Source: Thermodesulfovibrionia bacterium
GTDB taxonomy: Bacteria; Nitrospirota; Thermodesulfovibrionia; UBA6902
Assembly: GCA_947259645.1 (NCBI GenBank)
Contig: CAMYND010000047.1
Coordinates: 1-40,310, forward strand
Reading direction: 5' to 3'
Length of the DNA stretch: 40,310 nucleotides
This document shows, in pieces, positions 23,286-30,635 of the stretch. Position 1 is the first letter of the stretch. Every line of letters begins with the position of its first letter. A program made the translations under genes and the position numbers. Under the pieces are notes generated by a model. That model made no database searches. It worked only from the letters and a program-made list of their open reading frames with translations, and was not told the DNA's origin.

Positions 23286-25124
23286 TCACTGCCTTCTGGC
23301 AGCATCAGGAGCTGTCTCTTCCCGGGAACTCATCAAAGCCTGTTTTCGGGCACGCTCGCGGTCCATGGACTTCTTGAAGACCCGAAGTGCACCTAACTCG
23401 ACAATATCTTTACCGTGGGTCATGTTCTTGCCGTGTCTCCGGACCAGCAGCGTCATATCTTCAAGCCGCTTTACGTTCAAATGTACTTCCTCTGCACGGT
23501 TAAACCAGTCCGTGTCTTCGCCGAATTTAAGAGACGTATCAAATAATCCCACCTTTTCAAAGGCAGAACTGCGATAGATGGCCGCTCCTATATAATCCGG
23601 GAAGGTCTCCACCGGGCTTCCCACATAATCATATTCGCCGGTCTCTTCGTTGTATTCCATAATCTGGGCATATCCGCGAATGACGTCTGCATCAGGCTCG
23701 TGCTGCATTTCATCAACAAGCAGATGCAGATTGTTTTCTGGCCATATATCATCTACGTCCAGGAAGACCAGCAAATCCGCTGAGGCATCCCTGATTCCTC
23801 GATTCCGGGCAGATGCAGGTCCTGCGTTCGGCTGTTTAAAGTAGCGAAAGTCGACAGGGAGTTCATTGACGATTTCTGAGGTCCTGTCTGTTGACCCATC
23901 ATCAACAATTATGATTTCGAGAGCCGGATAGTTTTGGGATATAATATATTCTATGGCATCTCTGATAAAGTCCTCCCCATTAAAAACCGGAATAATGACG
24001 CTGACCATCGGCTTTGTTTCCGCTTTTTCAGCACTGCCAGACTCAAGGCTATGGATCGGTTGATATCGTTCTGTGTCAGCAATGAAATTTGACACTGCTT
24101 CGGGAATTTTCTGTAAATCCCTTCCCAGTTCAAGAGTGTAACCGGGCAAGAGAGAAGATAATCTGCCGATAAATTCATGCGTATGTCTTCCAACGTAGGG
24201 CAACTGCGACATGGTTGTAAATGACATGGCCCTATGAGTCGTCCAGTGCTGAACAGGACTAAAAGAAGTCTCATTCTGATTCACAACCCTGGGTGTGAGA
24301 ATAGCCTTCAAGTGCATTTCCTGAAGTATCTGCTCTTTCATTTGTGGAAAGAGAAACATGACCGCCTTTTCCTGATCCAGCTTTTCCGGGTTTTTCACGA
24401 ACCTCGCCAAATCAGGGAAATTATGCACATGGTCAGCATTGAGCTTCGCAGTACTGTATAAACTGTAAACACGCGGCTGCGGTTCCATACAGGTAATCAG
24501 ATAATCATCCGCCATGTAATTAAGGCCTGCTTCCAGGCAGGACAGAGCTGTTGTGGATTTGCCGACCCCTCCCTTCCCCGTGATCAGTACAGCACCCTCC
24601 CTGGTACCCACTGATGCGGCATGGAGAAGCTGACATCCATTCTTTTCCATCCACCAGTGAAAGAGAGTGCGGAGAGGAGAGGCATGCACCCAGTACGGAA
24701 GCGTCTCGGCTGTCTGCACCCAGTAAATAGCTGTGTTCCTTTCAAGGTCCATAAGATTGACAGAACACTCGATCCAGTGGAATGCTGTCTTGATACGTTT
24801 ACTGTTAAAACCCCATATGTCCCCTCTATCAGTAAAACAATCCCACCCACAGGGAGGAGGGGTCATTTCTGTTATTGTGGAAAGACTGTCCCAGATACAG
24901 AAGGTAACATCCGGTGAGTCGCACTCCTCAATCCGGAGGTGCTCAAGTGCCGGCGTAAGATGGGGAACTAAATTGTTGCCTGCGAATGACAGGCACACGG
25001 TCGTACCGCCAACGCGGTAGAAATGGTTTACTTCTCCGGCAGATTTCCTGGCAAACTGAAATTTTTCGTAACTACTCTCAAAAAAGGCAAGTTGTTCCGC
25101 TTCAGTTTTAGAAGGCTTATCCAT
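23286..25124 (-). CDS. HPr-kinase/phosphorylase-like domain fused to a GT2 glycosyltransferase
   Basis: Residues 1-350 resemble the HprK-like proteins of lasso-peptide and related clusters: FHWWMEKNGCQLLHAASVG, then a P-loop GKGGVGKST (183-191) and AGLNYMADDYLI, where Asp/Glu would bind Mg. Residues 370-610 are a GT2 domain with VSVIIPVFNGEDF, IIIVDDGSTDRTS (408-410 DDG), GPASARNRG, DVDD at 456-459 and the tail LRVFKKSMDRERARK. No membrane segment is seen. HprK-like proteins phosphorylate a Ser or a peptide end. Here the same chain could phosphorylate and glycosylate one substrate. It lies 66 bp after the ABC gene. A decayed copy of its 3' end is at 14847-15175. Confidence 0.88.
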   Translation of the reverse strand: MDKPSKTEAEQLAFFESSYEKFQFARKSAGEVNHFYRVGGTTVCLSFAGNNLVPHLTPALEHLRIEECDSPDVTFCIWDSLSTITEMTPPPCGWDCFTDRGDIWGFNSKRIKTAFHWIECSVNLMDLERNTAIYWVQTAETLPYWVHASPLRTLFHWWMEKNGCQLLHAASVGTREGAVLITGKGGVGKSTTALSCLEAGLNYMADDYLITCMEPQPRVYSLYSTAKLNADHVHNFPDLARFVKNPEKLDQEKAVMFLFPQMKEQILQEMHLKAILTPRVVNQNETSFSPVQHWTTHRAMSFTTMSQLPYVGRHTHEFIGRLSSLLPGYTLELGRDLQKIPEAVSNFIADTERYQPIHSLESGSAEKAETKPMVSVIIPVFNGEDFIRDAIEYIISQNYPALEIIIVDDGSTDRTSEIVNELPVDFRYFKQPNAGPASARNRGIRDASADLLVFLDVDDIWPENNLHLLVDEMQHEPDADVIRGYAQIMEYNEETGEYDYVGSPVETFPDYIGAAIYRSSAFEKVGLFDTSLKFGEDTDWFNRAEEVHLNVKRLEDMTLLVRRHGKNMTHGKDIVELGALRVFKKSMDRERARKQALMSSREETAPDAARRQ

Positions 25125-25190
25125 TATTCGAAATTCTCTTTCCAGGCTTATATGTCAACACACTGAATATTGCATATCACTATATGCGGG

Positions 25191-26915
25191 TCATAACGAG
25201 CCGGACCGGGGGGCAGTCTGAGCTGCACCATAGGGGATCAATACCCCTTTTTCAAGCTGATACACTTCATCCGCGTGGTTAACGACACTTACATCATGAC
25301 TGATCATTAATATCGCAGGGCTGTCTTCGAGATTTTCGAGACTGGACATTAACTCACTCACCGCTACCCTGTCAAGATGATTTGTCGGTTCGTCCAGTAT
25401 CAACAGTTTCGGCCGGCGAAGGAGGGCACGGGCAATTGCCAGCCGCTGGCGTTCCCCACCTGACAGGCGTATTCCATCCTCACCTATTTCAGTCTCATAT
25501 CCCTCGGGAAGTTTACTGACAAATTCATCCGCCATAGCTAGTCGTGCCGCCTGAATTAGATGATTTCTGTCAAAGTCAGTTGCTCCATAGTTGATATTTT
25601 CGAGAATAGTTCCGGAAAAGAGGAGAGGACTCTGCATAACAACTCCGATATGCTTTCTCAGCTGTACAATATCAAGCTCATCATAATGGATCGTATCAGC
25701 GTAAAGGTTGCCCTCCGTGGGACGATAAAACCCCAGGATCAACTGAATAATTGTGCTCTTCCCTGAGCCATTCGGTCCGATAATTGCCATTTTCGAATGT
25801 GAAGGCAGAGTCAGATTTACATCCTTCAGGACAGGGGACTCAGCGTACTGGAATGAGACAGATTCGAGAGAAATTGAGCCTTTGAAGGGTATCAGTTTTT
25901 TCCCATTATAGGGTTGGATATCTTCTGCCTTGACCATGTTATACAGTGTAACCATTGATTCATTTCCGGCTATGATATTTGCAATTGACGTCGTTATCGT
26001 GTTTACCCGCCCATACAGATGGCCCATTGCAACGTAAAATGATATGAACTCACCCAGGGTTATTGATTGAGATGCTACGGAATAGCCGCCAAACACTAAA
26101 ATTATGATGCCGGAAAGACCGGTCAGGTTCGATTGCACTGAACCGTGAATTGCATAGATAAAAGCCATAGTTCCGGTCCTTGTACTCAATTCCTCGAGTA
26201 TTTTCGTTTGACGGTCTATTTCCCCGTCTTCAGCGGTCTGAATCTTTGTCAGGTCCATGTATCGCAGAACGAAGAGGACGCCCTTACTGAATTTCTCAAA
26301 GGCCCGTTGAAATACATATACTCTCTCCTTTACCAACTTTCCCGTGTACCTGTTTGCCAGAAAAAGAACGGGGAAAATAGCACTCACTATCAGAAAGAGA
26401 AACCAGTTGAGAAATGAAAGAATTACACAGAGCACCAGACTCCCGAAGAGAGACGGAAGGAGATTAGAAACACAGGCATCGCTCACATTGCTTAATCGTT
26501 CCGTATCCTGTACAATTCTGGCATGGATTGTTTTCTGATCAAAGGATGTATAGGTGCTCCGTGAGAAGCCGTAAATCGTGTTCAGGATATCTTCTCGCAG
26601 TTTAAATATTGCCCCTCGAATAATATTTATATTGATTGAACGTATCCATAACGAGATTCCAGAATTGGCAAGCCGGAATGCAAAAATACCTACTCCACTG
26701 AGCACCAGAAAGTGGATATTTTTTTCAGGGATCGCTTCATCAAAGATATAACGGACGAGGAGAAGCGTTGGAATAATAATCAGTGACTGAGCAGAAGAAA
26801 TTATTGAGGAAAAGGCAAGACGTTTATGTTGTCCCCGGTAAAAACTAATAAAATAACGCCATGCTGACGCATTAAAAAATAATACCCGTGACTTACGGGT
26901 CCTGGATTCGTTCAT
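25191..26915 (-). CDS. ABC transporter, fused permease and ATPase (exporter type)
   Basis: Residues 30-310 hold about six membrane segments of an exporter-type TMD. Residues 345-570 form the ATPase: Walker A GPNGSGKST (380-388), Q-loop VVMQSPLLF, signature LSGGE (484-488), Walker B LLILDEP (504-510) and H-loop MISHD. It has no N-terminal C39 peptidase. A half-transporter like this works as a homodimer. Transporters of this type sit in lasso- and other RiPP loci next to HprK-like and nucleotidyltransferase genes, as here, and export the mature product. It could equally export a lipid-linked sugar. Confidence 0.93.
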   Translation of the reverse strand: MNESRTRKSRVLFFNASAWRYFISFYRGQHKRLAFSSIISSAQSLIIIPTLLLVRYIFDEAIPEKNIHFLVLSGVGIFAFRLANSGISLWIRSININIIRGAIFKLREDILNTIYGFSRSTYTSFDQKTIHARIVQDTERLSNVSDACVSNLLPSLFGSLVLCVILSFLNWFLFLIVSAIFPVLFLANRYTGKLVKERVYVFQRAFEKFSKGVLFVLRYMDLTKIQTAEDGEIDRQTKILEELSTRTGTMAFIYAIHGSVQSNLTGLSGIIILVFGGYSVASQSITLGEFISFYVAMGHLYGRVNTITTSIANIIAGNESMVTLYNMVKAEDIQPYNGKKLIPFKGSISLESVSFQYAESPVLKDVNLTLPSHSKMAIIGPNGSGKSTIIQLILGFYRPTEGNLYADTIHYDELDIVQLRKHIGVVMQSPLLFSGTILENINYGATDFDRNHLIQAARLAMADEFVSKLPEGYETEIGEDGIRLSGGERQRLAIARALLRRPKLLILDEPTNHLDRVAVSELMSSLENLEDSPAILMISHDVSVVNHADEVYQLEKGVLIPYGAAQTAPRSGSL

Positions 26916-26992
26916 ACCTGTCTTTCCTGTCTGATTATGCGCATACCTGCCCGTGAAAACGTTCCTCTGGCCATGTAATAGCCTTGTTTATA

Positions 26993-28171
26993 CTATGAAG
27001 ATTCTCCTGCCCCATTAGGACGCATTCGTGTATACAATCTCGTCCTTACCCTGTCTATACTTTTAGTTATGATAAACGAACTGAGATGATAGTAACTCTT
27101 TTTATTTAATCTCCACCTGAGGTAAGGGGGAAATCCTAAAATTGTTGCAGTGATCTGAAAATTCCCAGTAATGCGCCGGTATTCAGTCAGGTACTGAGCT
27201 AAAGTAGATAGCAGTGAATTCTTTCTATTCTCTGGATTAGCAGTTCTTTCCTGGTACTCAATAAGCTCGGCACGGGTAACAGGAATTTCATTCAGCTGAT
27301 CCATGACTGATTGTGGTACAGGCACTTTAAATGTGGTTAGTAAATAATAAAGTGCTTCCCTGAGACGGGGAACTAACAGATTATATTTGGCCTGATTGAC
27401 CAGGCGCGTCCAGTCGATTCCCTCATTTGATGAATGAATGAGAACGAATGCATCGGCAATCCACCGGATGGGTGGCTCGGGATTATATTTGATTCCATGC
27501 ACAATAGTATGTAAAAGGTTATCAGTTGAGTTTGGCGCCAAAGTCGGCACACCTGTAAATGATACAGGTATGGCTCCACTCCAGAATTCACTGTCATTGT
27601 TTTTCCGGCAGGCGTCCCAGAAAGGATGCCAGTGAAGATCAAATTCTCTCCCCGTGCTATCATAAAAATGTGTCGCATGATTATAGTACAGGTCATCATC
27701 CGTTATTTCACTGAGTGGCTTCCATCCTGCTCTCCTCAGAAGATCAACAGTTAGCATAACCTGATGAGGATGAACCAGGACATCAACATCTGCCATAGGA
27801 CGAACTCCGTAGTTTTTATAGTGAAGGATTGTTAGAGCAGCTCCTTTTAACACAATCGTTCGGACCCCGGCATCGCTGAAGTAACGCAAGACCTTGCTCA
27901 TGTCGTAGAATAATCTCTGGTTTTTATACCAGGCCTGCCGATAGATCCCCCTCAGCCTTATCATAAAAGGATGCTCAATTCCGTGTCGTTTTAAATTTGT
28001 ATACAGAAGTGGAAACAGGCGATAGGACCCGTTATCAGGATGCCCTTCCAGATCTACCATACTTTCCCATTCCTGCCAGGCATGAATCGCATCTTCCCCA
28101 TCCATAAGGGACGCTTTTAAAAGCAATTCCTGCTCTATTGTGGCAAAGAGTGTTTTGTTATCCAATTTCAT
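26993..28171 (-). CDS. Nucleotidyltransferase family protein (PF14907-like)
   Basis: The core motif IVLKGAALTILHYKN, followed by RPMADVDVLVHP (Asp128 and Asp130 as the metal-binding pair), is that of the uncharacterised nucleotidyltransferase_5 family. HFYDSTGREFDLHWHPF follows as expected. At 392 residues it is full length. The family occurs in lasso-peptide and other RiPP gene clusters with HprK-like proteins and is thought to attach a nucleotide, but few members have been tested. It starts 20 bp after the PqqD-tail gene, so the two are almost certainly co-translated. Confidence 0.88.
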   Translation of the reverse strand: MKLDNKTLFATIEQELLLKASLMDGEDAIHAWQEWESMVDLEGHPDNGSYRLFPLLYTNLKRHGIEHPFMIRLRGIYRQAWYKNQRLFYDMSKVLRYFSDAGVRTIVLKGAALTILHYKNYGVRPMADVDVLVHPHQVMLTVDLLRRAGWKPLSEITDDDLYYNHATHFYDSTGREFDLHWHPFWDACRKNNDSEFWSGAIPVSFTGVPTLAPNSTDNLLHTIVHGIKYNPEPPIRWIADAFVLIHSSNEGIDWTRLVNQAKYNLLVPRLREALYYLLTTFKVPVPQSVMDQLNEIPVTRAELIEYQERTANPENRKNSLLSTLAQYLTEYRRITGNFQITATILGFPPYLRWRLNKKSYYHLSSFIITKSIDRVRTRLYTRMRPNGAGESS

Positions 28172-28191
28172 GAGAAACGTAACATTAAGAC

Positions 28192-28695
28192 TTATTCATG
28201 TTCAAAGGGAGAATCCGGATCCCGCGTTGGCCAGCCTTTATTTTCATTTACATTTGGCCAGCCTGACTGATCATCCACCTCATGTATTGGATCCAGCAGA
28301 AGCAGGTCCTGCATATCTGAATATTTGTTCAATTCCGGAGGAGAAAAAGAGGCTTTTTGTCTTTTATCGTCATTATCATCCTGAGCATCAAACGAATTGA
28401 TTCCATCGGGGGAGTGATCTCCATCAGGGGCTGTGAGATTTTCCTTCATCAGTTCAGACAGGAATGTATTGACCTCTCTTTCCATTTCTTCCCTGCCTCC
28501 CTCATAATCACGATATAACCTTTCCATAATATCATTCACCCCGGCTCCCTTCTCTATATACCCCCAGATATCAGCACCAATTCCTATTAAACTGTAGTAA
28601 TTCCCATTATCGAGGTTCAGAACAACTGTTTCACCATCAATAGTTTCATGAACGACTTTCGGCATGTTTATTCTCATACGACCATTTTTACTCAT
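28192..28695 (-). CDS. PqqD-like domain protein with precursor-like C-terminal tail
   Basis: The start is the ATG at 28695: GGAGGT sits 4 bp upstream, and an ATG at 28707 overlaps that site itself. Residues 8-90 have the PqqD/RiPP-recognition fold pattern (VVHETIDGETVVLNLDNGNY, YSLIGIGADIWGYIEKG, IMERLYRDYEG and a helical end). Residues 91-167 form an acidic, mostly disordered tail: SFSPPELNKYSDMQDLLLLD, PIHEVDDQ, then two GWP tripeptides at 145-147 and 154-156 and a DPDSPFEHE end. Normal PqqD proteins stop at about 90 residues. I infer that the tail is the peptide substrate, carried in cis by its own recognition domain. It could instead be a docking tail. It is the first gene after the promoter at 28861-28891. 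Confidence 0.8.
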   Translation of the reverse strand: MSKNGRMRINMPKVVHETIDGETVVLNLDNGNYYSLIGIGADIWGYIEKGAGVNDIMERLYRDYEGGREEMEREVNTFLSELMKENLTAPDGDHSPDGINSFDAQDDNDDKRQKASFSPPELNKYSDMQDLLLLDPIHEVDDQSGWPNVNENKGWPTRDPDSPFEHE

Positions 28696-28860
28696 TGATA
28701 CCTCCATTTGAGAATATTTTTATCTATCCAAACGCAAGGTCAGAATATGCTTTCTATAAAAAACAGCTTACATTGCAAAGCTCCGCATCTTCCCTTACAT
28801 GTCTAAGAAATTATACATAATTGATTTTTGCTTTAATTATATGAAGTGATACTGTAACTA

Positions 28861-28891
28861 TTTATATCTCATAAGAATATCATCTTGTCAA
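28861..28891 (-). promoter_or_regulatory. Sigma-70-like promoter for the PqqD-led operon
   Basis: On the minus strand a perfect TTGACA (28891-28886) is followed by an AT-rich -10 region, with ATATAA at 18 bp or TATAAA at 19 bp spacing. It gives a leader of about 150 nt before the ATG at 28695. No other equally good site is seen upstream of this gene. Confidence 0.55.
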
Positions 28892-28892
28892 G

Positions 28893-28924
28893 GTCACATT
28901 TATACCGATCACATTTATACAGAA
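28893..28924. repeat. Short direct repeat upstream of the promoter
   Basis: The 12-bp sequence TCACATTTATAC occurs twice with a 15-bp period just upstream of the -35 box. The position suits an activator binding in tandem, but no known consensus fits and no regulator gene lies nearby. The rest of the 28.70-29.19 kb gap holds two divergent promoter regions and an operator, and no gene. Confidence 0.35.
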
Positions 28925-29058
28925 CTACTATAAACGCAAAATCAATGCCAAAACATAAGCCTTTGAAATGAAATAAAGAAAATTACAGGGCATTCACAGG
29001 AGCTGTAAATAGTTTTTACATGTGTAAAGATACCTATTATTCTTTATGAAACATTTAT

Positions 29059-29087
29059 TTGTATTTCATACAGAAGCCGGGTATGCT
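29059..29087 (+). promoter_or_regulatory. Weak candidate promoter for the GH1 gene
   Basis: TTGTAT (29059-29064) and TATGCT (29082-29087) are spaced by 17 bp. Both are imperfect matches to the sigma-70 boxes. The site lies 44 bp before the palindromic operator and about 100 bp before the start codon. Confidence 0.3.
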
Positions 29088-29130
29088 AACTTTCAACAAG
29101 GAACTGCATGATAAACGAGACAAAAAATTA

Positions 29131-29142
29131 ATAACCGGTTAT
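29131..29142. promoter_or_regulatory. LacI/GalR-type operator, perfect 12-bp palindrome
   Basis: ATAACCGGTTAT is a perfect palindrome with the central CpG typical of LacI/GalR-family sites. It lies 48 bp upstream of the beta-glucosidase ATG, where a bound repressor would block transcription. The regulator itself is not in the window. Confidence 0.6.
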
Positions 29143-29189
29143 CGATTGACCGTCCAAAAACAGAAGTCGTTTTAACTGAGGGCTAACCA

Positions 29190-30542
29190 ATGAGTTTTCC
29201 CGCCAATTTCATCTGGGGCGCAGGTGCATCAAGCTATCAAATTGAAGGTGGAGCGCAGGAAGACGGCAAAGGACCTTCGATTTGGGATATCATGTGTCGT
29301 CAACCAGGGAATATCTGGTCCGATGATACAGGTAATATTGCATGTGACCACTATCACAAATATGAAGAAGATGTCCGGTTGATGGGCCGGATAGGCCTTA
29401 AAGCCTATCGTCTTTCGATTTCCTGGCCCAGAGTCATTCCCGGGGGCACAGGGAAGGTGAATGATAAAGGGCTGGAATTTTATGACAGGCTCATCGATTC
29501 CCTTTTAAAAAATAACATTGAACCGTGGGTTACGTTGTTTCACTGGGATTACCCGTATGCCCTCTATTGTCGGGGCGGCTGGCTTAACAGGGACAGTGCT
29601 GACTGGTTTGCGGAATATACACAGGTAATGGTCGATAAACTGTCTGACAGGGTATCCCACTGGATAACTCAAAATGAACCGCAATGTTTCCTTGGTCTTG
29701 GTCATCAGACTGGAGAACATGCTCCAGGACTGAAGCTTGGCTTCCCGGATGTCCTGCTGGCTGCACACCATTCGCTGCTTGCCCACGGCAAGTCTGTTCA
29801 GGTCATCAGGTCACATGCAAAATCCAGACCCCTGGTAGGAATTGCGCATGTCGGTGTCGTTAAGATGTCTTCTGGTGACCAATTAGACGACAGAGAGGCT
29901 GCGCGAAAGAGCATGTTTTCCATAACAGCCCGTAACTGCTGGAATAATACATGGTTTGCAGACCCGATTATTTTTGGACAGTATCCTGAAGATGGTATTC
30001 AACTTTTCGAAAAGGATCTCCCCCGGATAACAGACGGGGACATGACCACTATCTGCCAACCCCTTGATTTTTATGGAGCCAATATCTACACAGGCCAGAT
30101 TATCCGTGCTTCGAATAATGATTCATTTGAATCTGAGACCCAGCTTGTCGGTCCTGCACTGACAGCTATGGAATGGGAAGTAAGTCCGGAGGCTCTGTAC
30201 TGGGGTCCGAGGTTTCTCTACGAGCGGTATGGTCTCCCTATTGTTATCACGGAGAATGGGATGGCAAATTGTGACTGGATTCATGCAGATGGAAAAGCAC
30301 ATGATCCTCAGCGAATTGATTTTCTTTCCCGCTACTTGCGTGAATACAAGCGGGCAATTGATGCGGGAGTCCCCTGTATGGGTTATTTCCTATGGTCTAT
30401 CATGGACAATTTTGAATGGGCACAGGGATATAAGCAGCGGTTCGGAATCATTTACATTGACTATGCAACAGGGAGACGCACGATGAAAGATTCAGCCTAC
30501 TGGTATCACAATGTCATTAAGAGCAATGGCGAAATTCTGTGA
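29190..30542 (+). CDS. GH1 beta-glucosidase/beta-glycosidase
   Basis: It retains a terminal beta-linked glucose (or galactose) specificity typical of GH1 and acts by the retaining double-displacement mechanism. It starts FPANFIWGAGASSYQIEG, has the acid/base Glu163 in TQNEPQCF and the nucleophile Glu355 in ITENGM, with FHWDYP and SIMDNFEWAQGY in the substrate site. At 450 residues it is full length, and there is no signal peptide, so it is cytoplasmic. The ATG at 29190 follows GAGGG with a 7-bp gap. It is the only complete plus-strand gene here and separates two minus-strand clusters. It could process a glucosylated intermediate or simply feed carbon metabolism; the operator favours sugar-controlled expression. 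Confidence 0.96.
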   Translation: MSFPANFIWGAGASSYQIEGGAQEDGKGPSIWDIMCRQPGNIWSDDTGNIACDHYHKYEEDVRLMGRIGLKAYRLSISWPRVIPGGTGKVNDKGLEFYDRLIDSLLKNNIEPWVTLFHWDYPYALYCRGGWLNRDSADWFAEYTQVMVDKLSDRVSHWITQNEPQCFLGLGHQTGEHAPGLKLGFPDVLLAAHHSLLAHGKSVQVIRSHAKSRPLVGIAHVGVVKMSSGDQLDDREAARKSMFSITARNCWNNTWFADPIIFGQYPEDGIQLFEKDLPRITDGDMTTICQPLDFYGANIYTGQIIRASNNDSFESETQLVGPALTAMEWEVSPEALYWGPRFLYERYGLPIVITENGMANCDWIHADGKAHDPQRIDFLSRYLREYKRAIDAGVPCMGYFLWSIMDNFEWAQGYKQRFGIIYIDYATGRRTMKDSAYWYHNVIKSNGEIL

Positions 30543-30635
30543 CAATTGTTCTCTATCGCTTGAGTTGAATAAATACCATGTGAAAAGATTTATTTAGTCT
30601 GATGTAAGAGTTTTCTGAATAGAAATTTTACTGAT

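Noticed and set aside
23286-28695. Lasso-peptide cluster
   Set aside because: HprK-like, nucleotidyltransferase, PqqD-like and ABC genes fit, but there is no asparagine-synthetase-like cyclase, no transglutaminase-like protease and no separate short precursor.
30543-30635. Bidirectional terminator between the convergent GH1 and NRPS genes
   Set aside because: I looked for a GC-rich stem with a T-tract on either strand and found none that is convincing.
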